The position numbers were made by a program, and so were the translations under genes. This document shows positions 55,101 through 63,134 of a stretch of DNA of 64,000 bases, piece after piece. The notes below the pieces were generated by a model. It made no database searches. It saw only the letters and a list, made by a program, of their open reading frames with translations, and was not told the origin of the DNA. The stretch comes from Lasiosphaeris hirsuta (taxonomy: Eukaryota > Ascomycota > Sordariomycetes > Sordariales > Lasiosphaeriaceae), in assembly GCA_030549175.1 (NCBI GenBank), contig JAUKUA010000001.1, forward strand, positions 186,001 to 250,000, read 5' to 3'. Each line of letters starts with the position of its first letter. The stretch's first letter is position 1.

Positions 55101-56377
55101 CAGAGTGGCGACCAATCCGAGAAGCTATCAAGGCAAACAACACGGAGGTATTCCAATTGCTGGTTGAGTGGGGGTCCCCGATCTCCTTCCCTGAAAACGG
55201 TTCCAAGTCTCTACTCCACTTGTTCGCAGAGCGTGCACCACACACCCCCCGCGACATAACTATTGCCGAGCACCTGATCGACGTGTTTGCCATCGCAGTT
55301 GACCCCGTCGTCGAGAACCAGCCCTCGCCCCTTTTCATGGCCGTGCAGCATGGTTTCCACGAGCTAGCCGACCTCCTGCTTTCCCGCGGGGCTGGACCAT
55401 CCCTCAACACGCTGCACGTCGTACCCTCGCAACCCGGCACCGACCCGGTCTCCCTGCTCGGCCTGCTCGTCCGATCGCAGACGTCCTTCTCGCTGCGCGC
55501 CATCGCGTACCTCGCTGGAACCCACAAGCGCCCCAACTCGCCGCACACCGAACTCGCCCCGCTCGCCACGGCAGACGAGTTTTCCGTCGTTCACGCCCTC
55601 GCCCTGGTGCCCCCGGCCGATTGGAACAGCCACGGCCAGATCTCGGCCAGTATCGTCCAGTTCGTGCTCGACATGTTCCCCACCCCGGCCAGCCTCGGCC
55701 GCATGGCCGAGCATCCGATGGTCGGGACGCCGCTGTCGTTAGCCGTCCTCACAGCGCACGCCGAGCTGGTGAGTGCGCTGCTGGCGTCGCCGGGGTACCG
55801 GGGTGATTGGAACAAGGTCGCAAAGCTGGAAGGCGCCCCGGCCGCGGCGGCCGGCGTGGCGATGGCGCCCGTCGCACTGTCGCAGCGGTTGGCGGTCGCG
55901 ACGCTGCTGCAGCTCGAGGGGACGGGGTCAGTCGCGAGAGAGAAGGTGGCCGAGCTGCGGCGGAGGGTGGAGATCGCGCGAGCGCTGATGGCGTTGGAGG
56001 CTGCGCTGGGGGTCGGGGCGGCCGTGTCGCCTGCTGAGCAGGAGAACCTGAGGGAGGTCTGGAGCGGCGTCGACTTTGAGGCGCGGATTCAGGGGCTCGA
56101 GGGCCGGTTGGCGAGTGACTTTGCCATGCCCGAGATCAGGCGCGATGGGGAGGAGGTCAATCTGCCTGTGGATCTGTCGGTGCTGACGGATGAGAAACCA
56201 ACCCACTGGAGCGAGGGGTGTGAAATGACATCGGAGATGTCGCTGCGCATCTTTTTGAAGCATTTTAGGAAGGATAACCAGATTTTTGGGGACGGCATTG
56301 TCAAGGCGATGGGGAAGCTGTTCAACAAGCGGAATGATGAGAGCGATGATGAGGGGGGGAAGGGGGGGCAAGCTTGA
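52166..56377 (+). CDS. Protein kinase with Sel1-like and ankyrin repeats
   Basis: 1403 aa, single exon. The ATG at 52166 is the first in frame (MTSYIYESAFSSGSES). A Ser/Thr-rich start is followed by a kinase domain of about residues 95-360. It has a glycine loop RIGNGVSFVV, Lys131 (VVIKTV), HGDLKHEN with Asp233, DFG with Asp260, and FEAPE. All catalytic residues are kept, so it should be active. About residues 510-550 (FLFQSYLCGFGVSYSAEKACQWLRRAAE) match a Sel1/TPR-like repeat. From about 695 to 1280 there are ankyrin repeats, e.g. GLLHLAASFGKLGAIKHL and TPLGRAVLRNSLPAVRVLL. Order kinase-repeats-ankyrin recalls RIPK4/ANKK1-like receptors and fungal NLR-type sensors. Inferred: sensor and upstream kinase for the adjacent HeLo protein. 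Fungal kinase-ankyrin proteins of unknown role are common, so the pairing needs testing. Confidence 0.85.
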   Translation: MTSYIYESAFSSGSESLSTGAAQSTDESTGYTPGVLTPQDSNPGGSSVAFSKTPEATQGLASFICHTAFLESRLQRGDKSAFFASKQAHVLNRTRIGNGVSFVVERAEVENIGDQEAENSGKPAARTVVIKTVREDRHHKDQWAEVLVEIRALLHEPIRYHPNIVRILDIRWDASIDTGSPFPNIIQEYATYGTLESLQKQSQPLPFSIKQKLCYDVGRGLSIVHACGFVHGDLKHENVLIFANPYTEVPNQPFTAKLADFGGTVMDMSGDGTHRIPMHTFPFEAPEIFDRLTEEGAKKTDAYSYGMLIWRCMIDCEDILSVLGISSQGRVSDSRLRNNMKLFKLSDGLLEAALHNLANYFFTHQLPGTSFTLVTSALMFTLRGDPKQRALDRAQVRLRGMGPVDTYHYVGIKDEANQKTVENNKHKIPGRHGMDLDSVGFALGRLGNDYDAQNNLPGFRPDLPHPARSGFLFEPLILRKLLDRSQQEAIVREFELFADSSVLNDDDDLRPKPWSAAYFLFQSYLCGFGVSYSAEKACQWLRRAAEAQVETATTDYLAIAWFNRIHAALGVPNPYDAEKQFDNVFWGVVRGHRHCYEDSDVLMRASANEKYMQTWEHKMGDADFLYRSLTSATGMPFFASRKLTRQWDLDDMAILDGQIKQELGPAYNDCLRPVPGTDDDEADAPSDGYRFDKIFINHMGHGLLHLAASFGKLGAIKHLAQTYLCDINNKNQSHSDTALTCACRCGRFSTAMWLLENGADANGGSFCEESPLHCISGFKTEAEMDDAVAKLVAAGGDLEKHSEASRKDIRGIFADWEDSFSMTLTPLGRAVLRNSLPAVRVLLKHGASPIRKKVDRNRANIPAIELAAVLTLPDILEDLIQKAEETVSLFDECGMLDAARSDKITPYDPLSLHSRLVRCGVDYKTALKRTLRLLRDNSQKQGKVEVHPVGKHLCNEIALGNKDIVEALLDLGHPVEGSPEWRPIREAIKANNTEVFQLLVEWGSPISFPENGSKSLLHLFAERAPHTPRDITIAEHLIDVFAIAVDPVVENQPSPLFMAVQHGFHELADLLLSRGAGPSLNTLHVVPSQPGTDPVSLLGLLVRSQTSFSLRAIAYLAGTHKRPNSPHTELAPLATADEFSVVHALALVPPADWNSHGQISASIVQFVLDMFPTPASLGRMAEHPMVGTPLSLAVLTAHAELVSALLASPGYRGDWNKVAKLEGAPAAAAGVAMAPVALSQRLAVATLLQLEGTGSVAREKVAELRRRVEIARALMALEAALGVGAAVSPAEQENLREVWSGVDFEARIQGLEGRLASDFAMPEIRRDGEEVNLPVDLSVLTDEKPTHWSEGCEMTSEMSLRIFLKHFRKDNQIFGDGIVKAMGKLFNKRNDESDDEGGKGGQA

Positions 56378-56380
56378 GCC

Positions 56381-56395
56381 CGGGGGGGGGGGGGC
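56381..56395. repeat. G homopolymer after the kinase-ankyrin gene
   Basis: A run of about 14 G lies just past the stop codon, preceded by other G-rich codons at the C-terminus. Confidence 0.7.
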
Positions 56396-56620
56396 GTAGT
56401 GCGGGTGTGTCAACTACCAACTTGAACCTGGTGGTGTCTTGGCTGCGCTGCTCCCTCTCTTTCATTGCGATCAGAGCCTTTTTGGGGCGAGCTGTTTGTA
56501 CTAACATGATGCTGATGATATATTGTACCTAAGCTAGGTAGGTACCTATGTGCCTACGCTACACTGAATCCGTGCCTTCACTTGAAATCCTGAACTTCTC
56601 TCACCATAATTATGGAAGCG

Positions 56621-56705
56621 ATGGATTGAAGTCTTTCATCAGGACTACGGGATGAAATTTTTTCATCGGGACTACGGGATGAAAGCCTTCCGTCGCAACT
56701 AACAG
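56621..56705 (+). repeat. Array D1: 27-nt hairpin unit, left flank
   Basis: Three units of GATGAAANNNTTTCATC followed by a GGACTACGG-type spacer, 27 nt apart. The last unit ends TCGCAACTAA. The core is a perfect inverted repeat with 7-nt arms. The same unit occurs in the opposite orientation about 0.9 kb to the right. Confidence 0.75.
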
Positions 56706-56899
56706 AGAGCCACCCATTCTCACTGGCATACAGACTACTTGTTCTCATTTCGAGGGCCCATACTGGATGTACTTGATTTATACAGTGGCCTTCTTGCTTC
56801 GCCGACATCTTTCCATTAGCGACCGCTTTTCCCTTGGGCTTCTGGGTGTCGCTCGGCCCTGCGGCGGCCCCGTCCCTTTTCCCTCGTTCGCTTTCCCGC

Positions 56900-57330
56900 C
56901 AGGTCTCACGGGGAGTACCGATTGGCGCCTCTGCCATACTTCCCGGCACTGGCGTTGGGCGAGCCAGGATCCAGGATGAAATACAGGATCTCGAGATTGG
57001 GGAGACAGTCGACGAAGCCGGCAACCTCATCAGGGCAGGCCCGAAACTTATCCAACCTAGAGAGTTTGAGCCCAGGAGGTAATCTCTCCGTCCGAGAGGG
57101 GATCGCGGCCGACAACGTCGAATCCGACACCATGAGCAAGGTCGCGCCATCTGGCCACAGTGACGAGGCGCTCTGGGTGTTTGGGATCGTTCATCCAGTT
57201 ACCGAACTGAGTGGTGATGGTGTTGAAGTCCTTGGAAAACTTTCTGATTGAAATCGCACCGGTGTGCTGGTCAAGTGCATCCGGATCTAGGTCTACACGA
57301 CGACGCAGCACCGGCACCGTGTCCCTGCCG
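56900..57330 (-). pseudogene. Decayed unidentified gene between inverted arrays
   Basis: Two overlapping minus-strand frames share one protein-like sense: RLVTVARWRDLAHGVGFD (about 57200-57120) in one, and RLDKFRACPDEVAGFVDCLPNLEILYFILD (about 57075-56990, quoted here only as a position guide: Leu-rich core LPNLEILYFILD) in the other. A frame change near 57060-57130 separates them. The Leu-rich end resembles F-box-associated leucine repeats, but I cannot confirm a family. Best read as a broken gene. Confidence 0.35.
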
Positions 57331-57490
57331 GATTGGATTTGGAGTCTTCTCCGGAATTGAGCAGCTGCCGCCAGATTCCTGTACAGTATGAAGGAGGTGT
57401 ATGATGAGGAGGAGCCGCACTACATTCTGCGAGCCAACCGGAATAATGCCTGGTTCCCGCTCATGGATGACCAGAGCGGGCGGCTGTTCG

Positions 57491-57640
57491 TTATGATGAA
57501 AGTCTTTCATCCCTTGGTTGTGATGAAAAATAAAGCTTCCATCCTTTAGTTGCGATAAAAAACTTTCATCATGTTTTGTGATAAAAGACTTTTTCATCCC
57601 TTTTATTTATGATGAGAAACTTCCACCCCTTAACTACAGT
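57491..57640 (-). repeat. Array D2: 27-30-nt hairpin unit, right flank, inverted
   Basis: Four to five degenerate copies of the array D1 unit on the minus strand: GATGAAAGTCTTTCATC-like arms near 57493, then TTTCATC...GATGAAA variants near 57508, 57537, 57563 and 57593. The minus-strand stretch TTTATCGCAACTAAAGGATG matches the TCGCAACTAA end of array D1. Together D1 and D2 form inverted flanks about 0.9 kb apart. Confidence 0.7.
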
Positions 57641-58253
57641 GAGAGTAGATCTCAGAGATGGAAGAGAAGGAAGAGACAATAAGACCGATGGCGATGCCAC
57701 GGCTCCTCAGGGCACTGAATGGAGGCTGCGATGGGTACATTGCGAGCTGCGGCCTATGCCAAGTCTAAGGCATCTTCTCTGGCCTGTTCCAGCCGGGTTC
57801 TCATGGCCTAGATGTTATGAATATGTGCCCGCAACTCATCTACTTGGGACCGTAAATTCTGCTCGCGGGTGGTGGTAAGTATGGCCTCTCCCTGGCGCCT
57901 CCATAGCCCCCTAAGTCGATACGATAATTATTACTCGGTAGTGGCTTACGTGAGCCAGCGGGAGATGACGAACTCAGGGGCTTCGCCCAGCCGGAAAAGT
58001 TCACGATACTACGAGAGCCTAGGATACTTCGGGCTTCTGAGACCGTACTTTCGTTAATGAAATAATTGAGGATAATAGCTTAAACTTGAATCTTGCCGAC
58101 GAAAAATTTGGTCGTCTTGAAGGGATCGGTTCGTGCAGGGGACGGCTGTTGAAAAAAGTTGACATATTACACCACTGGTAATCTGATTGCTACATATCTA
58201 GAATCTGCAAAAATGAATGTGTAAACAGAAAGCCGTGTCAATGACGGGAATTG
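57641..58253. other. Spacer before tRNA cluster
   Basis: No supported gene. A purine-rich stretch at 57656-57690 and short motif-free frames only. Confidence 0.4.
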
Positions 58254-58344
58254 AGCCCGACGTGGGGGGTCGAACCCACAACCTTGAGATACCTGGCTGG
58301 AGAACCATAAGAGTCTCACGCTCTACCGATTGAGCCAGCCGGGC
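58254..58344 (-). tRNA. tRNA-Lys(CTT) with 17-nt intron
   Basis: On the minus strand the acceptor GCCCGGC (58344-58338) pairs with GTCGGGC (58261-58255). The D arm is GCTC...GAGC, the anticodon stem TGAGA/TCTCA, and the T arm contains GGTTCGA. Anticodon CTT is at 58311-58309. An intron at 58307-58291 sits one base 3' of the anticodon, the canonical position. A-box (GGCTCAATCGGTAGAGC) and B-box (GGTTCGACCCC) are internal. Confidence 0.92.
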
Positions 58345-58534
58345 TTTGCTGGATGTTGGGATGTTAATTTTGAATTGTAGGTTAATAGCTCAAAATAGTG
58401 AAGAGTTTTGCTCAGAACCTTCCTGACTCACGAGGACGGAGACAGTCAAGTCTGACACATCGCTACCCACACCTCTGCATCTCAAGCCGGCAGTCCACCC
58501 TTGAGTGGAAACAACAAGCATATTCTACACCAAA

Positions 58535-58641
58535 TCGGGTATGGTGTAACGGTAACATTTCTGACTCTCAAAATCCCAAGACCTTCCAAGATCCAAAGAT
58601 TGAGCACTCAGGGGCCCGGGGTTCGATTCCCCGTATCCGAG
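58535..58641 (+). tRNA. tRNA-Glu(CTC) with ~36-nt intron
   Basis: The acceptor TCGGGTA pairs with TATCCGA (58634-58640). The anticodon stem is TCTGA/TCAGG, the anticodon CTC is at 58567-58569, and the T arm is CGGGG-TTCGATT-CCCCG. The intron is about 58571-58606, directly after position 37, and contains GAG that can pair with the anticodon, as in other nuclear tRNA precursors. Confidence 0.9.
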
Positions 58642-58949
58642 AAATTCACATTCGATGTGACATACATTCATTTTTCTCACTTTTGATTTTGCATTCCATT
58701 TTCTCAACAAACCTGATTGGTTCAGCGGAATCTTTTATAGCCTGACTTCCACATGATGGGTGTGTGCCTCATCAAGAGTGGCTTGGCTCTAATGTGTCCA
58801 GGGGCTGCATGCAGCGCCGGCGGCGGCGATTCAGTGACTACAGCAGCTCTCTGCTGTCTCCATCTGTCAGGTCGAGTATGATCCAAGATCCAAAAGTCCA
58901 AAAAAGAAATCAGCTATTGTTGGCTGCGGTGTTCCGAACGAGGGAGTTA
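58642..58949. other. Spacer between tRNA genes
   Basis: No gene recognised. The T-rich segment just after the tRNA-Glu (58670-58690) could supply pol III termination. Confidence 0.45.
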
Positions 58950-59044
58950 TGCCCAATAACAGGATTGAACTGTTGACCTTCGCATTACTCAGTATTCCGT
59001 AGAGAATATTAGTACGACGCTCTAACCAGCTGAGCTAATCGGGC
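58950..59044 (-). tRNA. tRNA-Ile(AAT) with 21-nt intron
   Basis: On the minus strand the acceptor GCCCGAT pairs with ATTGGGC. The D arm is GCTC...GAGC, the anticodon stem TCGTA/TGCGA, and anticodon AAT lies in loop CTAATA. The T arm contains GTTCAATCC. An intron of 21 nt (59006-58986) follows the base after the anticodon. Confidence 0.9.
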
Positions 59045-59383
59045 TGTTGAATTGTTGGGAGACTTGAGCCAGAAAGCCGTTTATGGAGCCGAGTGGAAAT
59101 TTGAACGGTTCAAATGTGGACAACATCGACGCAAATGCACCCACGGACGAACGCTGCGGGAACATCACGACTCCTTTGGCAAGGGGATTTCAGGGGTGCT
59201 GTCGAGTAACGTCCAGCCAGGGGTTGTTGTAGCCCAGGCGTCCTGGCAACAGGGTTAGCCGATGATAGCCGACAACCACCAGGTGGGGGGGACGTCATCG
59301 CCTAGCTCGGGCCAAGCTCTCCCACAGATGAACTGCGTTTCCAGGCCATCGTCAATTGGAACTGCAATTGCAATCGACGCAAA
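59045..59383. promoter_or_regulatory. Upstream region of the hydratase gene
   Basis: Gene-free, about 340 bp between tRNA-Ile and the hydratase start. It should hold that gene's promoter; no factor sites identified. Confidence 0.4.
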
Positions 59384-60519
59384 ATGCCTGCACGAGTCCT
59401 CTTCTCCGCGACGGCGCTACCGCGCACCGCGCGACACACCAGCCGGTTGTTCGTCAACCGGGCGCGGTACTCGACCGGGACGAGCGCAGGCCCTCTGATC
59501 CGCATCACCAACATCCCCGCCCCAGGGTCTGGCCACATCCGCATCCTCGAGCTCAACCGGCCCGCCGCCCGCAATGCCATCTCGCGCGCCCTCCTCTCCT
59601 CACTACGCGAAGAAATTGACGCCGTGCACGCTCAGTACGATGCTGCGACGGGCGAAGAGTTGGCCGGCTCAGCATGGAACCAGCGATTCGGCGGCGCAGC
59701 CCAGGACAAGACAGGCCCGACCCGCGCGCTGATCATCGCCTCGGCACTCGACACCTCCTTCTGCGCTGGCGCCGACCTGAAGGAGCGTAAGACCTTCACC
59801 CCAGACGAGTAAGCTCTAACCCCCCCCCCCTTCCCAAAAAAACCAAAAAAAAACCAAAAAAAAACCCCCCCTCAACCAACAACCCTAGCTAACTACCCGG
59901 CAACAGAACTTCGGCCTTCCTCCTCACTCTCCGTACAACCCTAACCTCGCTCTCGGCCCTCCCCATCCCAACCATCTCAGCCATCTCCTCGCTCGCCCTC
60001 GGCGGCGGCCTCGAGCTCGCGCTCGCCACGCACTTCCGGGTGCTGACAGCCAACGCGGTGGTGGGCCTCCCCGAGACGCGGCTGGGCATCATCCCGGGGG
60101 CGGGCGGGACCTTCCGGCTGCCGGCGCTGATCGGGGTAGCGCGCGCGCGCGACATGGTGGTGACGGGGCGGCGGGTGTCGGGGCCCGAGGCCTACTTCCT
60201 CGGGCTGGCGGACCGGCTGGTCGAGGTGCGGCCCGACACGGAGGAGGAGGCGGCCGAGTGGGGGGCGCTCGACGAGGGGGAGCGTGGCGGGCAGATACTC
60301 GCGCGAGCGAGGCGGACGGCGCTGAGCGAGGCTGTCCGGCTGGCGGGCGAGATTGCCGAGGGCGGGCCCGTCGCCGTGCGTGCTGCGCTGCGGGCGGTGC
60401 AGGAGCCTGGGGAGCTGATGGAGGGGAGTATGTATGAGAGGGTGGTGGGGACCGAGGATCGGGATGAAGCGTTGAGGGCGTTTGCGGAGAAGAGGAAGCC
60501 CGTGTTCAAGGGGCGGTAG
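59384..60519 (+). CDS. Mitochondrial methylglutaconyl-CoA hydratase (AUH-like)
   Basis: 345 aa from exons 59384-59808 and 59907-60519. The 98-bp intron (GTAAGC...AACAG) contains long C and A runs. The N-terminus MPARVLFSATALPRTARHTSRLF is Arg-rich and acid-free, a mitochondrial leader. Enoyl-CoA hydratase/isomerase fold marks: SFCAGADLKERK (first oxyanion-hole segment), LALGGGLELALA (second), then ETRLGIIPGAGGTFRLP, which carries the catalytic Glu region of the AUH branch. The GADLKER form is typical of AUH rather than short-chain crotonases. Known: AUH hydrates 3-methylglutaconyl-CoA in leucine breakdown, and the human protein also binds AU-rich RNA. The assignment to this branch is by motif only. 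Confidence 0.88.
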
Positions 60520-61199
60520 TGGTTCTTGGCTGGGCTGTCCGGGCGGAGCTAGTATCGCACCGTCGTGAGGGCGTTTGCTCTGGTTTTGGAGCTTGGGAGA
60601 CCCATAGGGCTCTTGTCCAGGTAGCGCCATGTTGTACACCACGTCATCAGGCAGGCAAATGCGCAGTACGCTTCAGGTTTTGGGACTTGGAGTGGACATT
60701 GCCCATCATTTTTGGATCCGCGGCCGACTCACGTCTCGCAATTACAAACACTCGCACTGAAAGTTACCTGTCGGAGAGTCGCCGCTGGTTCCTGGATGGG
60801 GACATGGGTCTTTTTTAGCAGTCTCCTAGAAATGACCGACGACACCGCACCCTGGAAAATTTCTCGAATACTGCAGGCGCAGCTGCGCTAGAGCTTGAAG
60901 CATGTGCTTGGGTCCCTTTTAATCGCTCCCCCACCCCATGGACGTCATTGGCCTTGCGCCTGCTTGGGACACTGGCCGCTGCCCCACCAAATACAGAGAC
61001 AAGAGAGAGGCTATGACATCACCACGACGAAACTGTACCTGCCGTGAAGATCCCAAAGCCGCCTTTAAAACTGTCCACGCCGACTTGCCTTCTCGGATAT
61101 TTTTTCTCTTTAGTCAATTCCTGACTATATCAACTCAAAAAACAATCCAACTCTTCAGACAAACCACCACAAACTCACAACCGCAAAGCACACATCACC
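60520..61199. promoter_or_regulatory. Intergenic, upstream of LEA-like gene
   Basis: No gene recognised. The last 100 bp before the LEA-like ATG are A/C-rich on the plus strand (CAACTCAAAAAACAATCC-type), like fungal 5' UTRs of highly expressed genes. Confidence 0.4.
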
Positions 61200-61746
61200 A
61201 TGTCGTTCCTCACAGAAACTGCTATGCGCCGCGTCGCGGCCCTCCAGGTGCCTCGCACGCTCGCCACAAGTGCGCCCCGCGCCAGCTTCTCGACCAGCAT
61301 AGCCTTCCAAAAGACAGCGACCGACTCCGCCAAGGACGCGCTCAAGTCGGTCGACCGCGCAGTCAGCGACAAGCTGGTAGACGGCATCGACATCGGCAGT
61401 ACGTGTTTCCCCCTTCGTCCCCCTCACCCCTACCAAAACTAACCCATCTCCTACAGCAACCGTCGCCAGCAAGCTCAAGGAGACGACCGAGAACATCACG
61501 GCCGGTGACGTCAAGGGCAAGGCGGCCGAGCTACAGGGCGAGGCCAAGGGAAAGGCGAGCGAGATGGCGGGCAAGGCCAAGGGTGCTGTGGGCGAGATGG
61601 CGGGCAAAGCGCAGGGCACGGCCGAGGAGGTGTCGGGCCGGGCGCAGGGGTCCGCACAGCAAGCTGCTGGCAAGGCCCAGAGCACCGCGCAGGAGGCCGC
61701 GGACAAGGCGAAGGGGGCGGCGGAGCAGGTGAAGCGGAATATGTAA
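61200..61746 (+). CDS. LEA-like mitochondrial stress protein
   Basis: 162 aa from exons 61200-61398 and 61457-61746, with a 58-bp intron (GTACGT...CTACAG). The N-terminus MSFLTETAMRRVAALQVPR...TSAPRASFSTS looks like a mitochondrial leader. The rest is Ala/Lys/Gly/Glu-rich with 11-residue-like periodic blocks (GEAKGKASEMAGKAKGAVGE, AGKAQGTAEEVSG), as in group 3 LEA and related hydrophilic proteins. No Cys or Trp occurs in the repeat. Known: such proteins form amphipathic helices on drying and protect membranes. Inferred: desiccation or heat protection inside mitochondria. Repeat copies are near-identical, so copy number may vary among strains. Confidence 0.8.
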
Positions 61747-62873
61747 GGGGTTTGTAAGGGGAGGAATGATGGGAGTGTGGGTTATAATGTTGTATAATAT
61801 ATCCTTACAGCGGCGCGTTGCATTGAGTCCGCTGATAGCCTGGTTGGCGCGGCGCTCTCTTTATGAGGGAATTGAACCCCTTCCCTTATTCTTCACATCA
61901 AAATGTCCTTGTCCCGTCGTGGTCGTGTGGGCGGTTGTCAGGTACATTTACGGTGTTACCCTTTGTGGCACTCGCCATGAAGCATACCGTCAATCCAGCA
62001 AACATGCATGCGAGCGCGAGGAAGGTATCATCAGCCCGGTCCATCACAGAACGACAGAGTGGCAAATCACCAACTCTTCAGCAGTCTACAAGAAAAATGT
62101 CCCGACGCCAGCACTCCCACCCTCGTAATTCGCCCAGCACCACCTCTCCCAAGGGAGAGATAGTAGCAAGACACGAGGCCGGGCAGCTTCTCTTCCCGTG
62201 GCGCCGGCCGTTTGAAACGCGCCCACCGCCGCCAGCCAGAGGACAAAAGTCCTCGGCGGAGGTGGCCAAGCCGTTGCAAACATTTGTGATTTTTTTATTC
62301 TACCGCTCGGAATACAGAGCTGGATCAAGGATGGGTCTCGCCTTGTGCTCCACCAAGCCGTGCGGATGATGTGTTGTGACGAGTAAGAGAGGAAAGGGAA
62401 GGGAAGAATCAAGAAAACTTAGAGAGAAAAAAATCCGGATCAAAGTTTCTCACACACACCGGTCGCGAGGTCGACGAGGGGCCCGGGATCCTCAATTCAT
62501 GCTTCATATCTGTCCTGTTTGGTGCTGATCCATGTCAGCTCGCTCGTCGGGTATCGTACAGCCTCTCTTTCGGCTGCCTTATCTGCTCCGGAGCAGATTT
62601 CACGAGCATAAACTGTTCCGACCGAGAGGTTCGCCATAATTTTGTAAACCAACAACTTTCTCCAAGAAACGACCGTGATCTTGCATCACAACCATCTCTC
62701 CAACATGATAAATCGCCAAATAGCCCGCTTCCTTCGCTTCCATGGCGCGCTTGGCTGCCATCCCTAAGCTGGCGGCGCTGCGTTAGTCGCATCCTCGACC
62801 TTGCCGTCGAGCTCCTCAAAAACTCTCAACCATCCACATCCATCTGCTCCGAGGCTTTGCCGCCCATCTTTTC
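61747..62873. other. Intergenic
   Basis: 1.1 kb with no supported gene. Overlapping 60-170 codon frames on both strands have no motifs. Confidence 0.45.
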
Positions 62874-63134
62874 TCACTGGGCTTCCTCGAATTTATCCAG
62901 GCCTTCCCACATAGTCTTCTTGTTCTTCTCGAGAATCAACTTCTTGACAGGCGGTCCTTCCCCAGCCGTAAAGTAAACGAACCGCCTGGTCCTGGACGTG
63001 TCTTTGATCCATCGGCCCTCTTTATTGGTCAGCAGCTCCTCCGTATCCGGTGACGACTCACCCTTCCGGATAGGGTTCTCCTCCTGTACAACAACCCCAT
63101 ATCCAAAAGGCATGTCCGCTTCCAAGGAAGGACC
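62874..63134 (-). other. Frame continuing past the in-frame TAG
   Basis: 86 sense codons and a stop, in exactly the same frame as the upstream gene and separated from it only by a TAG (63137-63135). The sequence (MPFGYGVVVQEENPIRKG ... GPPVKKLILEKNKKTMWEGL) looks like a normal conserved C-terminus with mixed charged and aromatic residues, not like chance 3' UTR. It is probably the true C-terminus of the gene to the right, reached in other strains or by readthrough, or it is dead in this one. Confidence 0.5.

Noticed and set aside
56578..57150. 190-codon minus-strand frame
   Set aside because: Its C-terminal repeats (SSRSPDE) are just translation of hairpin array D1; the more protein-like sense is in a different frame.
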